The position numbers and the translations under genes are program-made. From the NCBI GenBank assembly GCA_036399695.1, contig DASWMP010000180.1, forward strand, positions 1-27,804: 27,804 nt of DNA. Reading direction: 5' to 3'. The stretch comes from DASVEE01 sp036399695 (GTDB lineage: Bacteria; Acidobacteriota; Thermoanaerobaculia; Gp7-AA8). Positions 7,798 to 15,199 of the stretch are shown piece after piece. The notes under the pieces are model-generated. The model was not told the DNA's origin. It made no database searches and saw nothing but the letters and a program-made list of their open reading frames with translations. Each line of letters begins with the position of its first letter. Position 1 is the first letter of the stretch.

Positions 7798-7874
7798 GGC
7801 CGGGAAGCCACCATCTGACGGCCGCCAGCGCGCTCCACGACGACGAGCACGCATACCACACCTTCATGCAGCAT
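7794..7874 (-). CDS. Possible 26-residue upstream frame coupled to the histidine kinase
   Basis: ATG 7874 is preceded by GGAGG 8 nt upstream, stronger than anything before the kinase start. The frame runs 26 codons (starting MLHEGVVCVLVVVERAGG) and its TGA overlaps the kinase ATG as ATGA at 7794-7797. This layout is typical of translational coupling or of a leader peptide. No conservation information is available and short frames arise by chance in GC-rich DNA. Confidence 0.35.
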   Translation of the reverse strand: MLHEGVVCVLVVVERAGGRQMVASRP

Positions 7875-7980
7875 CCCCGCACCTCCGTCAGTCCACTTGT
7901 ATCGCTCCCGTCAAACTTCGGCCCCAAGCCCGTGAGCTGGGTTACCGAACGGCAACGGAGATGAGAACGGACGGCGAATG

Positions 7981-7994
7981 CTCCTCGCGAGGAG
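7981..7994. repeat. Perfect 14-bp palindrome CTCCTCGCGAGGAG
   Basis: A loopless palindrome lies 26 nt beyond the stop of the gene ending at 8020 and 107 nt before the small frame leading to the histidine kinase. It could be a dimeric regulator operator for the kinase transcript or a chance sequence. No promoter elements around it are clear enough to call. Confidence 0.35.
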
Positions 7995-8019
7995 AAACAT
8001 TCATCACTCCGAAACTCCG

Positions 8020-8808
8020 TCAGCCGCGCGCGGCGCGGGTGAACTGGTCGTCGAAGCGGCGGGGGAAGGGGACGACGTGTTGTTTGTGGCGCCAGGGGCG
8101 GGTCTCGAGCATGACGTTGAAGCCGGCGGCGGTGATGATGCGTTTGGCGGCGGCGAAGTACGGGGTGGCGGGGAAGGCGTCGATGGCCCGAAAGTGTGGG
8201 GGGAGCCTGGGGCGGGTGGCTGAGGCGACGAGGACCGGCGTGTTGTCGTTGGCGAGCCGTTGCAGCTCGCGCGTGTACTCCACGAGCTCTTCGACCTCGT
8301 CGGCGGGGCCGGAGTGGACGATCAGCCAGTAATCGTCCGTCGGCGTGACGGGAGCCGCGGACTCGGCGCAGACCTGGAGGTCGAGCTCCACAACGCGATC
8401 GCTCCACGCGCGCACGAAAGCGTCGTGCCCGGGCCTCAGCGGTTCGACGAGGAACGTCGTCTCGAACCGCGGCGGTTCCCCGGGCACGGCGCGGCGGTAT
8501 TCGTCCCAGCAGAGGAGGCGCGCCACGTAATCGGCGGGCGCGGTGACGCCGGCGAGCTCCCCCTGCAGGCCGCAGGGGAAGGTATCGACGATGAGACGGG
8601 AGATGGGGAGAGCGGCCACCCACTGACGATGCGCGTCGGGATCGCCTTCGAGTGCGGCGGGGACAGTCAGGACCGGGAAGGGGGCGGCGATGCGGGCGGC
8701 GTCGGCGATGGAGGTGGCGATCGTCGCCTCGAGGTGCAGGGCGGCGAGCACGCGACGCGCGCGCGTCACGTGCCCGAGGCCGCCCCCGATCGCGTAATAG
8801 AGGATCAC
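8020..8808 (-). CDS. GT28/MurG-like predicted glycosyltransferase
   Basis: A 262-residue product from GTG 8808. The N-terminus MILYYAIGGGLGHVTRARRV is the Gly-rich nucleotide-sugar/acceptor loop typical of GT-B enzymes of the MurG/UDP-glucuronosyltransferase type. The C-terminal part has AAKRIITAAGFNVMLETRPW, matching the donor-binding GxN/GFN region near the end of this group. It is shorter than usual (family members are mostly 330-400 residues), but both half-domains seem represented. Its GTG overlaps the TGA of the lipoprotein gene by 4 nt (GTGA), so the two are translationally coupled. It is the last gene in a run with a GT4 enzyme and a lipoprotein. The sugar and acceptor are not predictable. 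Confidence 0.72.
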   Translation of the reverse strand: MILYYAIGGGLGHVTRARRVLAALHLEATIATSIADAARIAAPFPVLTVPAALEGDPDAHRQWVAALPISRLIVDTFPCGLQGELAGVTAPADYVARLLCWDEYRRAVPGEPPRFETTFLVEPLRPGHDAFVRAWSDRVVELDLQVCAESAAPVTPTDDYWLIVHSGPADEVEELVEYTRELQRLANDNTPVLVASATRPRLPPHFRAIDAFPATPYFAAAKRIITAAGFNVMLETRPWRHKQHVVPFPRRFDDQFTRAARG

Positions 8809-9512
8809 TTCTGCCGCGACAGCAGCTCCGCGATGATGACGTACCGGTCGTTCTCCGGGATGCGGTCCATCAGTAGGACGCCCCAGCCGGCCGAGTAGTG
8901 CGGCCCTTTGATCTTGAACAGGTCGGCGTCGGCGGCGTTCTTCACCTTCGAGCGCGTTTCGTTGCGGTAGAAGCGGACGTTGCCGAGCTCCTTCTCGCCC
9001 GGCGCCACGACTTTCACCCGGTCGTCGCCGGCGCGGATCTTCAGCTCGTAGGCGTTCTGGCTCGCCTCGTTGTCCGAGATCTTGATCTTGTCGCCTGTAT
9101 CGGAGAAGCGGACTTTCCAGCGGAGGGAGCCGTCGTCATTGCGGACCTTGAAGCCTTTGTCGTCCGGCTTCACTTCCAGCTCCACCGGATCGTCGCCGGC
9201 GCGGTACTTCCGTTTACCGGTGTCGCGGGGCTCGCCGCGCAGGACCTTGGTGCCGTTGGCGAAGGCGATCTCGACCTTGCCCTGGCCGAGGTCGCGGAAG
9301 ACCGCCACTTTGCTGCCGTTGTCCTGGGTGATCTCGATCTCGGACGGGTCGGCCGGCTTTTCGCCCGTGGCGCCGGGCTTGGCCGTCCCCTGCGCGGCGG
9401 GCTGATTCTTTGCCGCGTCCTTCTTTTTGGAGTCCTCGACGAAGGGTGATTCGGCGCGGCAGGCGGCCAGAATCAGGGCCAGTGCGGCGAGGGTGATGAG
9501 CTTGTGACGCAT
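8805..9512 (-). CDS. Lipoprotein of unknown function
   Basis: A 235-residue product from ATG 9512 with GAGGAG 8 nt upstream. The N-terminus KLITLAALALILAACRAE holds a lipobox (ILAAC, modified Cys at residue 18). A Lys/Ala/Pro/Gly-rich linker (about 20-60) is followed by a hydrophilic domain of repeated short beta-like strands (GSKVAVFRDLGQGKVEIAF, GFKVRNDDGSLRWKVRF, DKIKISDNEASQNAYELKIR, DRVKVVAP). This resembles a small beta-sandwich or antiparallel repeat, but no family is recognised. Its 5' end lies inside the GT4 gene (40-nt overlap) and its stop overlaps the GT28-like start, so the three genes form a tight unit. It may be an envelope accessory to glycan assembly; this is inference from position. 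Confidence 0.75.
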   Translation of the reverse strand: MRHKLITLAALALILAACRAESPFVEDSKKKDAAKNQPAAQGTAKPGATGEKPADPSEIEITQDNGSKVAVFRDLGQGKVEIAFANGTKVLRGEPRDTGKRKYRAGDDPVELEVKPDDKGFKVRNDDGSLRWKVRFSDTGDKIKISDNEASQNAYELKIRAGDDRVKVVAPGEKELGNVRFYRNETRSKVKNAADADLFKIKGPHYSAGWGVLLMDRIPENDRYVIIAELLSRQK

Positions 9513-10657
9513 GTGGTCTCCTCTCTACTGATGGCCTCGAACACGTCAATGTACCGATGAGCCTCATCGCGTGCATTGCACCGCTCGTGCGCAGTCGCTT
9601 CGGCTCGCCTGCCGAGGGCCTCCCGGAGGGGCGTATCGGCGAGGGCGGCGCGCTCGATGGCCCGGCGGCATTCGTGCTCGTCGCCGGGGGCGAAGAGGAA
9701 GGCGTTCTCGCCGTCCGTGAGGACGTCGCGCATCCCGCCGACGGTGGAGGCGATGACCGGCCGGGCCAGGGCCATGGCCTCGATCAGGACATTCGGGAAG
9801 CCGTCGTAGTGCGAGGGCAGGACCACGTAATCGGACGCCAGGTGGTAGGGGAGGAGGTCGAAGCGGTCGACGCTGGCGACCTGCGTCCGCGGCAGCTCCG
9901 GATGTTCGTCGAGGAGCGCCTGCAGCTCCTGGTCGGCCTCCCCGACGAGGAGGAGGTGGAAGCGGCCGGCGTCTCCGGAGCGGCGGAGGACGTCCAGGAA
10001 GAAAGGGACGCCCTTCTTGGCCTTGAGGTGACCGAAGAAGCCGAGGACCCGCCGGCCCGGCTCGACGTTGGCGGCGCGCCAGTCAGCGGCGCGCTGGTGA
10101 TCGGCGGGGGTGGCGCGCCAGAGGTCCAGGTCGATGCCGTTGGGGATGGTGATGACGATGGGACTCATGGGACCTATGGGACCTATGGGGAGGTAGAGAG
10201 AGCGCACCTTTTCTGCCTGCTCGGTGGTCACGGTGCAGACCGCGCGGGAGCGGCGGATGGCGTCATCGAGGATGGGGCGGCGGCGGGGGTCGAACAGACC
10301 GGCATCGAGCTCATTGCCGCGCAGGAGCGCCACGAGCGGGCGGTTGATCCAGGCCGCGAAAGCCGGCGCGGCCAGCAGCGGCAGCGTGCCGCCGAAGGCG
10401 ACGACATGCGTAGTCCGCCCGAGGTCGAGGAGCTGGCGCATCTGGTTCCAGAGCCCGTTGATCGTATGGGCAGCGTCATTGGACAGCGGCCACCGCAGAT
10501 GCTCCCCACGGAACGACGGCCGTGCCGCTTTGCGGTCAAAGTGGACGACGTCCACCCCCACCCCCTCACGCCGCAACCCCCGCACGATCCGGTCGCACGA
10601 CTCGGACATCCCACCACGATCGGGGGGGTAATTCTCGGTGATGAGAAGGAGGCGCAT
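9473..10657 (-). CDS. Group 1 (GT4) glycosyltransferase
   Basis: The start is ATG 10657 (MRLLLITENYPPDRGG), giving 394 residues; the frame is open further upstream only because it runs through a repeat element. The GT-B fold shows the N-terminal Gly-rich loop, the central LGFFGHLKAKKGVPFFLDVL donor-domain strand, and the EX7E region DGFPNVLIEAMALARPVIAS followed by GGMRDVL. The enzyme should transfer an NDP-sugar, retaining configuration, to a glycan or lipid-linked acceptor. Residues about 154-166 (LPIGPIGPMSPI) come from a 9-nt repeat inserted in frame just before the ITIPNG strand. No Shine-Dalgarno is visible because a repeat abuts the start. It overlaps the lipoprotein gene by 40 nt. Confidence 0.88.
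   Translation of the reverse strand: MRLLLITENYPPDRGGMSESCDRIVRGLRREGVGVDVVHFDRKAARPSFRGEHLRWPLSNDAAHTINGLWNQMRQLLDLGRTTHVVAFGGTLPLLAAPAFAAWINRPLVALLRGNELDAGLFDPRRRPILDDAIRRSRAVCTVTTEQAEKVRSLYLPIGPIGPMSPIVITIPNGIDLDLWRATPADHQRAADWRAANVEPGRRVLGFFGHLKAKKGVPFFLDVLRRSGDAGRFHLLLVGEADQELQALLDEHPELPRTQVASVDRFDLLPYHLASDYVVLPSHYDGFPNVLIEAMALARPVIASTVGGMRDVLTDGENAFLFAPGDEHECRRAIERAALADTPLREALGRRAEATAHERCNARDEAHRYIDVFEAISREETTCVTSSSPSPHWP
10160..10197 (-). repeat. In-frame 9-nt repeat (GGGACCTAT type) inside the GT4 gene
   Basis: On the plus strand the unit appears as GGGACTCAT, GGGACCTAT, GGGACCTAT and GGGG. Nine nucleotides keep the reading frame and add a Pro-Ile/Met-Gly/Ser pattern in the protein. 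The same word family occurs in the ligase gene at 23263-23340. It lies at a loop before a conserved beta strand. Confidence 0.75.
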
Positions 10658-10660
10658 GGC

Positions 10661-10791
10661 GGCTGTTGTTGGTTGTCGGTTGTTGGTTGTTGGTTGTTGG
10701 TTTTGGGTGCTGCGCTTAGGCCGGGTGTTGCGGTCAATGGCAACGGAGCAGCGCACCGACAACCAAAAACCGAAAACCGAAAACCAAAAAC
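10661..10791. repeat. Heptamer-type element, GTTGGTT arms with inverted partner
   Basis: The left arm (10661-10704) is tandem GTTGGTT/GTCGGTT words; the right arm (about 10757-10791) is CGACAACCAAAAACCGAAAACC-type complement, separated by about 52 nt. It fills the gap between the Cys-rich gene (stop 10806) and the GT4 start (10657) and leaves only 3 nt between repeat and ATG, with no Shine-Dalgarno. Confidence 0.8.
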
Positions 10792-10805
10792 GCTTCTTCG
10801 TCCCC

Positions 10806-11201
10806 CTAACTCTCCCCGAACCCGCCGCCCCCCTCCCCCTCATCCGACTCGTCGAACGATTGCTCGTTCACGGAGCCGTCGAAGGAGCGGGAGTCGTAGT
10901 TGTCGTAGTAGTGATCGTTGTGGGAGCCGGCGTAGATGGGGCGATAGCCGGTGCTGTAGTAACGGTGGCGGAAGCCGTAGGCCCATTCGTTGTCGACGTC
11001 TTCCGGCATCGTCTCGGCGGCGTCGCGGTCCTGGTTCTCCTCCTCCGTGGCACGGGCGCCGCAGTCGAGGCAGTTGGCGAAGCCGCTGGAGGGGGAGAGG
11101 TGCTCGGGGCACATCGGGCGGGCGCAGGTGGCGCAGACCGTCGATGCCGGGTTGCCGCAGTCGCTGAGCGTGAGGAAACCTCTTCGCGCCATGCAGTTCA
11201 T
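10806..11201 (-). CDS. Small Cys-rich, probably zinc-binding protein
   Basis: A 131-residue product from ATG 11201 (GGAGAG about 8 nt upstream); a second ATG lies at 11192. The N-terminal half has Cys15, Cys23, Cys26, Cys31, His34, Cys44 and Cys47 in CxxC, CPEH and CxxC arrangements, which looks like a B-box or double zinc-ribbon. The C-terminal half is Tyr/His/Asp/Ser-rich (YYSTGYRPIYAGSHNDHYY) and ends in an acidic Gly-rich tail, probably disordered. No catalytic motif or membrane segment is visible. It starts 12 nt after the two-TM protein gene, so the two are likely co-transcribed. Function is unknown; protein-protein binding or metal binding is the only supportable guess. Confidence 0.7.
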   Translation of the reverse strand: MNCMARRGFLTLSDCGNPASTVCATCARPMCPEHLSPSSGFANCLDCGARATEEENQDRDAAETMPEDVDNEWAYGFRHRYYSTGYRPIYAGSHNDHYYDNYDSRSFDGSVNEQSFDESDEGEGGGGFGES

Positions 11202-11213
11202 GTCGGGTCTCTC

Positions 11214-12062
11214 CTATTTCACCGGCTGGGCGCCGCGGTAGACGTTGGCCACGAGATCGACGATCTCGCGGGGGTGGATCGGGTCGAGCGAGGCCATCTT
11301 CACGCGCCGCTTCACGCGGACCGTGTTCCTCCGCTCCCCTTCGACCACCGTCCCCTCCTCGACCGCGCCCAGCTCGTACTGCTTCGACTTCATGGCCACT
11401 TCGACGTCGATGGACGTCTTCTTCGAATAGCGCGTCTTCGTCTTGTGCTTGCCGCGGGCGTTGCGCTTCGTCTTCTTCCGCTCGCGGATCGAGTCCGTGA
11501 CGCTCCAGCGCAGGCGCGTGCCGTCCGTCAGCAGCGCTTCGCCCGTCATCCAGGGATCGGCGTAGAACGTATCGATCACCTTGTAATAGGCGCCGGCCGC
11601 GTATGGCTCGCTCTTGCTCATCTGCTTCGTCTTGTCCGTGGGCGAGCGGAGGTCCAGGTCGAGCTGGATCGGCTGGTCGGGGGCGACGTCCTCCCGGAAG
11701 AGGTGAAGGATCGGCAGGACCACGCCGCGCAGGTTGTTCGACAGGTCGATCTTGTCGAGCCACAAATACCGTCTGAGCAGGAGCGTCGCGACGACGATCG
11801 CGGCGGCGATCAGGCCAAGAGCCACCGGCGTGGGATAGACGCCGTTCCCCCACATGATCAGCAGCGGGATGATGGCGACGATGGCGAGGCCGCCGGTGCA
11901 GCCGAACCTCGCCCGCGATTTGTCGCCGAGCTTGTCGCAGGCGGCCAGCGGCCTGAAGAAAGCGATCGTCTCGTCGATGGGGCGGTTCATCTTCACCTGC
12001 TTCTCCAGCAGGACGCGCCGCTGCTCGCTATTGAGCGACTTGTAGACTTCCGAAACGCTCAT
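11214..12062 (-). CDS. Two-transmembrane protein of unknown function
   Basis: The likely start is ATG 12062 with AAAGGAG about 10 nt upstream, giving 282 residues; upstream in-frame codons read Arg/Pro-rich and overlap the preceding gene. Two hydrophobic helices lie at about 55-71 and 79-97, joined by a short loop, so most of the protein (about 100-282) is on one side, probably cytoplasmic by the flanking RRY. That part is very basic in the middle (RERKKTKRNARGKHKTKTRY) and ends with IHPREIVDLVANVY. No family is recognised. It overlaps the upstream GT4 gene by 35 nt and is followed 12 nt later by the Cys-rich gene. Confidence 0.75.
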   Translation of the reverse strand: MSVSEVYKSLNSEQRRVLLEKQVKMNRPIDETIAFFRPLAACDKLGDKSRARFGCTGGLAIVAIIPLLIMWGNGVYPTPVALGLIAAAIVVATLLLRRYLWLDKIDLSNNLRGVVLPILHLFREDVAPDQPIQLDLDLRSPTDKTKQMSKSEPYAAGAYYKVIDTFYADPWMTGEALLTDGTRLRWSVTDSIRERKKTKRNARGKHKTKTRYSKKTSIDVEVAMKSKQYELGAVEEGTVVEGERRNTVRVKRRVKMASLDPIHPREIVDLVANVYRGAQPVK

Positions 12063-13239
12063 GCGTCTGGCTCCTTTCATCCGAGAGACGCCGGACCGCG
12101 CGGCGGAGCGCGGCTGTGGACCGTTCCCACGTGTAGGACTCTGCGATGGTCTGCCGCGCGCGGGCACCGAGCTCGCGCGCCAGCGAAGGGTTGTCGAGCA
12201 GGATGCGGAGCGCGCGCGCCAGCTCGGCCGGCCGGTCGGGGTGGACGAGCCAGCCGTTCTCCCGGTCGGCGATCAGCTCGCGCACCGGCGGGACGTCCGA
12301 GGCGACGACGGCCACGCCCGAGGCCATCGACTCCAGCACCTTGAGCGGGGCGCAGCCCTGGCGGGTGTTGCGCGGCGAATCGGTCAGCGGGGCGACGGAG
12401 ACGAGGGCGTGCTGGCGCCAGCGGGCCAGCTCCGGCTCCTGCAGCGCGAACTTCCAGACGACGTCGACGCCCAGCTTCGCCGCCAGCTTCTGGTGGCGTT
12501 TCCACCCTTTCGATTCGTGCGAGCCGCAGATGACGAGGCGCAGGTCGCGGCGGTCGGCGAGGCGGGCGAAGGCGCGGAGGAGGGTGTCGATCCCCTGCCA
12601 CGTCTGCGGCGAGCCGAAGTAGAGGAGGTACTGGCCGGGCGCCTCGTCGGGGCGAGGGCGTGGCACGTCGAGGTCGGAGCCGTTGGGGATGACTTCGATC
12701 TTCTTCGCGGGGACGCCGAGGGAGGTGAGGAGGGCCGCGGTCGTCGCTGAGGGGGTGATGATGAGATCGGCGTTATCGCAGCAGGCCAGCTCCGTCCGCC
12801 GAATCTTCTCCAGCGTCCTGGGAGCGGCGGCCGGAAAGAGATACGGCAGCTCGATCGAGGGCAGCGCATTGACCTCGTAGATCGTGGCGTAGCGGCGATC
12901 CGGCCGGAGGGCGATGGCGGCGCCGCTCCAGGGATCGCGGAAGTGCGCCACCTCGAGCGACGGGGTCAGGCCTTCGACGGCCCGGCTGAGGGCGTGGCCG
13001 TAGGCGAGGGCGCGCTCGAGGAAATTGCCGATCTCCCGGGAGAAGCGGACGATCTCGACGCCGGATTCGAGGTCGAGCTGATGCGCCGGCAGCTCCGGGC
13101 TGCCGAGGACGAAAAGAGCGCCGCCGCCGAGCTCGTCGAAGAGAGCGCGAGCGAAGCGATCGATGTGGATCGCCGCCCCTTTGCGGGAAGGAAAGCGGTC
13201 GAAGGCGGCGTAAAGCGCGCGATGCTGCCGCAAGAACAT
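12028..13239 (-). CDS. Group 1 (GT4) glycosyltransferase
   Basis: A 403-residue product from ATG 13239 (MFLRQHRALYAAFDRFPSRK); a longer frame upstream reads Pro/Thr-rich and is not supported. It has the GT-B layout: the N-terminal acceptor domain, the linker strand KKIEVIPNGSDLD, the donor domain YLLYFGSPQTWQGIDTLLRA, and the EX7E region PLKVLESMASGVAVVASDVP, followed by REL. These are hallmarks of retaining GT4 enzymes of envelope polysaccharide synthesis. There is no signal peptide or membrane helix, so it works at the cytoplasmic face. It overlaps the two-TM gene by 35 nt. A palindromic repeat lies upstream, so its own promoter may lie between 13240 and 13313. Confidence 0.88.
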   Translation of the reverse strand: MFLRQHRALYAAFDRFPSRKGAAIHIDRFARALFDELGGGALFVLGSPELPAHQLDLESGVEIVRFSREIGNFLERALAYGHALSRAVEGLTPSLEVAHFRDPWSGAAIALRPDRRYATIYEVNALPSIELPYLFPAAAPRTLEKIRRTELACCDNADLIITPSATTAALLTSLGVPAKKIEVIPNGSDLDVPRPRPDEAPGQYLLYFGSPQTWQGIDTLLRAFARLADRRDLRLVICGSHESKGWKRHQKLAAKLGVDVVWKFALQEPELARWRQHALVSVAPLTDSPRNTRQGCAPLKVLESMASGVAVVASDVPPVRELIADRENGWLVHPDRPAELARALRILLDNPSLARELGARARQTIAESYTWERSTAALRRAVRRLSDERSQTHERFGSLQVAQ

Positions 13240-13313
13240 AGTTGTGACCGACGGGACGGTCGCAATCGTAGCAGAGGTGGGCGGGGGGTGGGAGGCAACC
13301 ACGCGCGACCCCT

Positions 13314-13356
13314 ATCCTGGAGTGCGGTGGCGCTTGCCGACACCGCACTCCAGGAT
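13314..13356. repeat. REP-like palindrome with GGAGTGCGGTG core
   Basis: A perfect 16-bp stem, ATCCTGGAGTGCGGTG (13314-13329) and its complement (13341-13356), encloses an 11-nt loop GCGCTTGCCGA. It lies 16 nt past the L,D-transpeptidase stop, so it may also act as a 3' hairpin, but no U-run follows. The GGAGTGCGG word recurs at 21140 and, as GAAGTGCGGTGGCGG, at 27548. Confidence 0.85.
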
Positions 13357-13372
13357 TACTCCTGTATCGCCG

Positions 13373-13912
13373 TTACTCCCTCACCGCGATCGGGACCTTC
13401 TCCGCGAGATAGACCACCTGCATCGTCTTGCGACGGAAGATGCGGCGGTACCAGGGTTCGGGCATCGGCTTGCCGCCGTGCTCCATGACCATCTTCGACA
13501 GCTCCTTCACGTCCGATTGCTTCATGCGGATGCAGCCGTGGGAGCGGGCGTCGCCGAGAGAGTCGTGATCGTCGGTGCCGTGGATGTAGTAGTCGGGATC
13601 CCGGAAGAACATCTTCACGACCTTCATCGGGTTCTCGGGGTCGCCGGGGGCTTTGTAGGTCTTCCCTTTGGCCCATTTTTCGTTGGGCGGACGCCAGTCG
13701 GGGTTGAAGACGAGTTTGCGGATGGAGAACTCGCCTTCGGGCGTCGGTTTCTCCTTCGTGCCGACGGAGACGTCGTAGGAGCGCACCAGCTCCCCTTCCA
13801 CGTACGCATGCAGCTCGCGGTCGGAGAGGTCGACCTCCAGTTGGAGGGTGTTACCGAGGGCAGTCGTCGCCAGGAGCAGGACCCCGGCGACAAGAGATAG
13901 GGTCCGAGTCAT
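13373..13912 (-). CDS. Secreted L,D-transpeptidase (YkuD domain)
   Basis: ATG 13912 gives 179 residues with a signal peptide (TRTLSLVAGVLLLATTALG-N). The YkuD catalytic signature is intact: His111 in YYIHGT, then Ser124-His125-Gly126-Cys127 in DARSHGCIRM; Cys127 is the nucleophile. L,D-transpeptidases make 3-3 peptidoglycan crosslinks or attach proteins to peptidoglycan in the periplasm. Its size fits a single-domain enzyme without LysM. AGGA is 8 nt upstream of the ATG, and CCCGGT/ACCGGG around it could form a small hairpin (about 13914-13935) near the start. It lies in the same direction as the surrounding glycan genes, which fits an envelope role. Confidence 0.92.
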   Translation of the reverse strand: MTRTLSLVAGVLLLATTALGNTLQLEVDLSDRELHAYVEGELVRSYDVSVGTKEKPTPEGEFSIRKLVFNPDWRPPNEKWAKGKTYKAPGDPENPMKVVKMFFRDPDYYIHGTDDHDSLGDARSHGCIRMKQSDVKELSKMVMEHGGKPMPEPWYRRIFRRKTMQVVYLAEKVPIAVRE

Positions 13913-13974
13913 ACCCGGTCCTACTGCAACCGGGGTTCCATTGTTATTCGGATTGCGTCGTGGTCGAGTGCGCT

Positions 13975-14505
13975 TCAGCGGGCCCGGTCCAGAGCGCCGT
14001 CCAGATAGACCGGTTCGAGGCCCGTCGCCCAGTAGATGACGGCGTCCCGACTGGATTGGGAGGTCTCCTGCTCCGTCACCCGCCGCCTGCCATCCACCTC
14101 GGCGAAGACGATCCGCGCCGCCCAGGTGCCATCCGACCGTTCCTGCCCTTCGATGGCGATCCGGTACTCCCGTCCCCGCAGGAGGACAGGCGACTCGAGG
14201 TCCGTCACCCGCTGCCACTGCGCCGTTTCCGGGCGTGTCGTGGTGTCCATGCGGGGCATCGGACGGGCCGGCGGATCGGTCATGGCCAAGTGCATGGCGC
14301 CGCCGTTCGTGAGCGTCAGCCGGTCTTCACCCGCTTCCGTATGCCGCCGCACCAGCAGCGCCGCTTCCAGATCCTCGATGGCCCGGACCACGTCCGCATG
14401 GGTGTAGTCACCGGCGTGGTCGAAGACCGTGTTCATCTGCAGCGTGTTGCGGGGGTGGTGGCGGAAAGCGTCCAGGACCAGTTCGCGCAGGCTCTCGTCG
14501 GTCAT
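13975..14505 (-). CDS. Hypothetical protein with winged-helix-like N-terminus
   Basis: A 176-residue soluble protein from ATG 14505. Residues about 1-75 (SLRELVLDAFRHHPRNTLQM through ALLVRRHTEAGEDRLTLTNGG) look like a winged-helix domain with a terminal beta wing. Residues about 95-165 (VTDLESPVLLRGREYRIAIE) suggest a small beta-rich second domain. No catalytic motif is seen. The start has no clear Shine-Dalgarno. It is 62 nt upstream of the L,D-transpeptidase. A DNA-binding regulator is possible but the call is weak; otherwise it is unknown. Confidence 0.65.
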   Translation of the reverse strand: MTDESLRELVLDAFRHHPRNTLQMNTVFDHAGDYTHADVVRAIEDLEAALLVRRHTEAGEDRLTLTNGGAMHLAMTDPPARPMPRMDTTTRPETAQWQRVTDLESPVLLRGREYRIAIEGQERSDGTWAARIVFAEVDGRRRVTEQETSQSSRDAVIYWATGLEPVYLDGALDRAR

Positions 14506-14546
14506 GAGAGCAGGGGTGATTCAAACCGTGTACCGATGGGAGAAGT

Positions 14547-14610
14547 GGTTTTGGGTTTTTGGTTGTCGGTTGTTGGTTGTTGGTTTGGGACTAACCAGCA
14601 ACCAACAACT
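14547..14610. repeat. Heptamer-type element, GTTGGTT arms with short inverted partner
   Basis: The left arm (14547-14589) has GTTTTTGGTT, GTCGGTT and GTTGGTT words; the right arm (about 14592-14610) is TAACCAGCAACCAACAAC. Only a few nucleotides separate the arms. It sits between the stop of the gene at 14630 and the start at 14505, and is the same word family as the element at 10661-10791. Confidence 0.75.
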
Positions 14611-14629
14611 CCCTGCTTCTCCGTCCCCC

Positions 14630-15199
14630 TCACGCTCCCCCGAGGATCACGTCCAGCTCATCCACGATGTCCTGCAGTTGGTGAAAGCGGACGGAGGCCG
14701 GCTCCGCGATCAATTCGTCGAGCGCGGCCGTCGTGAAGCCGGCGGTCGTGAGCTGCTCGCGGATGGGGAGGGCGGCGGCTCGCAGCTCTTCGGGCGCATG
14801 CGGCAGCTCGGCGCCGGGCGTCCCCTCGGCGCGGTAGGTATTGCGCTCGATGGCCGAGCCGCGCGCTTTCAGCTTCGACTGCAGCTCGCGGACGGCGCGG
14901 ACCACCTCCTGCGGCAGCGCGGTCTGCTTGCGCAGGCGGGCGATGTCGTTCTGCAGCATGCCCAGGATCGGGAAAACGGAGTCGGGGGCGCCACAGTCGT
15001 CGACGACCGCGATCAGGTCGTTCAGTGCGAACTCGATGTCGTTCACGCGGGCGGCGTTGACGCCCCCCTGCCGCGCTGAATCGAGCGCATTCGCCAGCAC
15101 GTTCGCGCCGATGCGGATCTGCATGGAAGCCGGATCGTCGCCGAGGGCGGAGCGGAGCTGGAACAAAGCCGCTTCGAGCATCAGGACGTCGTCTGTCAT
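14630..15199 (-). CDS. Helical protein of unknown function, coupled to the slipin
   Basis: A 189-residue product from ATG 15199. The ATG overlaps the slipin TGA by 4 nt (ATGA), so the two are translationally coupled. The sequence is predicted mostly helical by its amphipathic spacing (MLEAALFQLRSALGDD, LDELIAEPASVRFHQLQDIV), with no signal peptide, membrane segment or catalytic motif. It has a single Cys in VVDDCGAP. No family is recognised. Slipins often pair with an NfeD-type partner; this protein occupies that position but does not look like NfeD, which is a membrane/OB-fold protein. It may be a cytoplasmic partner of the slipin complex; this is inferred from coupling only. Confidence 0.75.
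   Translation of the reverse strand: MTDDVLMLEAALFQLRSALGDDPASMQIRIGANVLANALDSARQGGVNAARVNDIEFALNDLIAVVDDCGAPDSVFPILGMLQNDIARLRKQTALPQEVVRAVRELQSKLKARGSAIERNTYRAEGTPGAELPHAPEELRAAALPIREQLTTAGFTTAALDELIAEPASVRFHQLQDIVDELDVILGGA

Noticed and set aside
10658..10843. 62-codon N-terminal extension of the GT4 protein
   Set aside because: It reads through the repeat element and overlaps the preceding gene; the GT4 family start MRLLLITENYPP fits ATG 10657.
9557..12344. Long plus-strand frames of more than 500 codons
   Set aside because: They are antisense to two GT4 genes, the Cys-rich gene and the two-TM gene, all of which have better motifs and starts; long antisense frames are common at this GC content.
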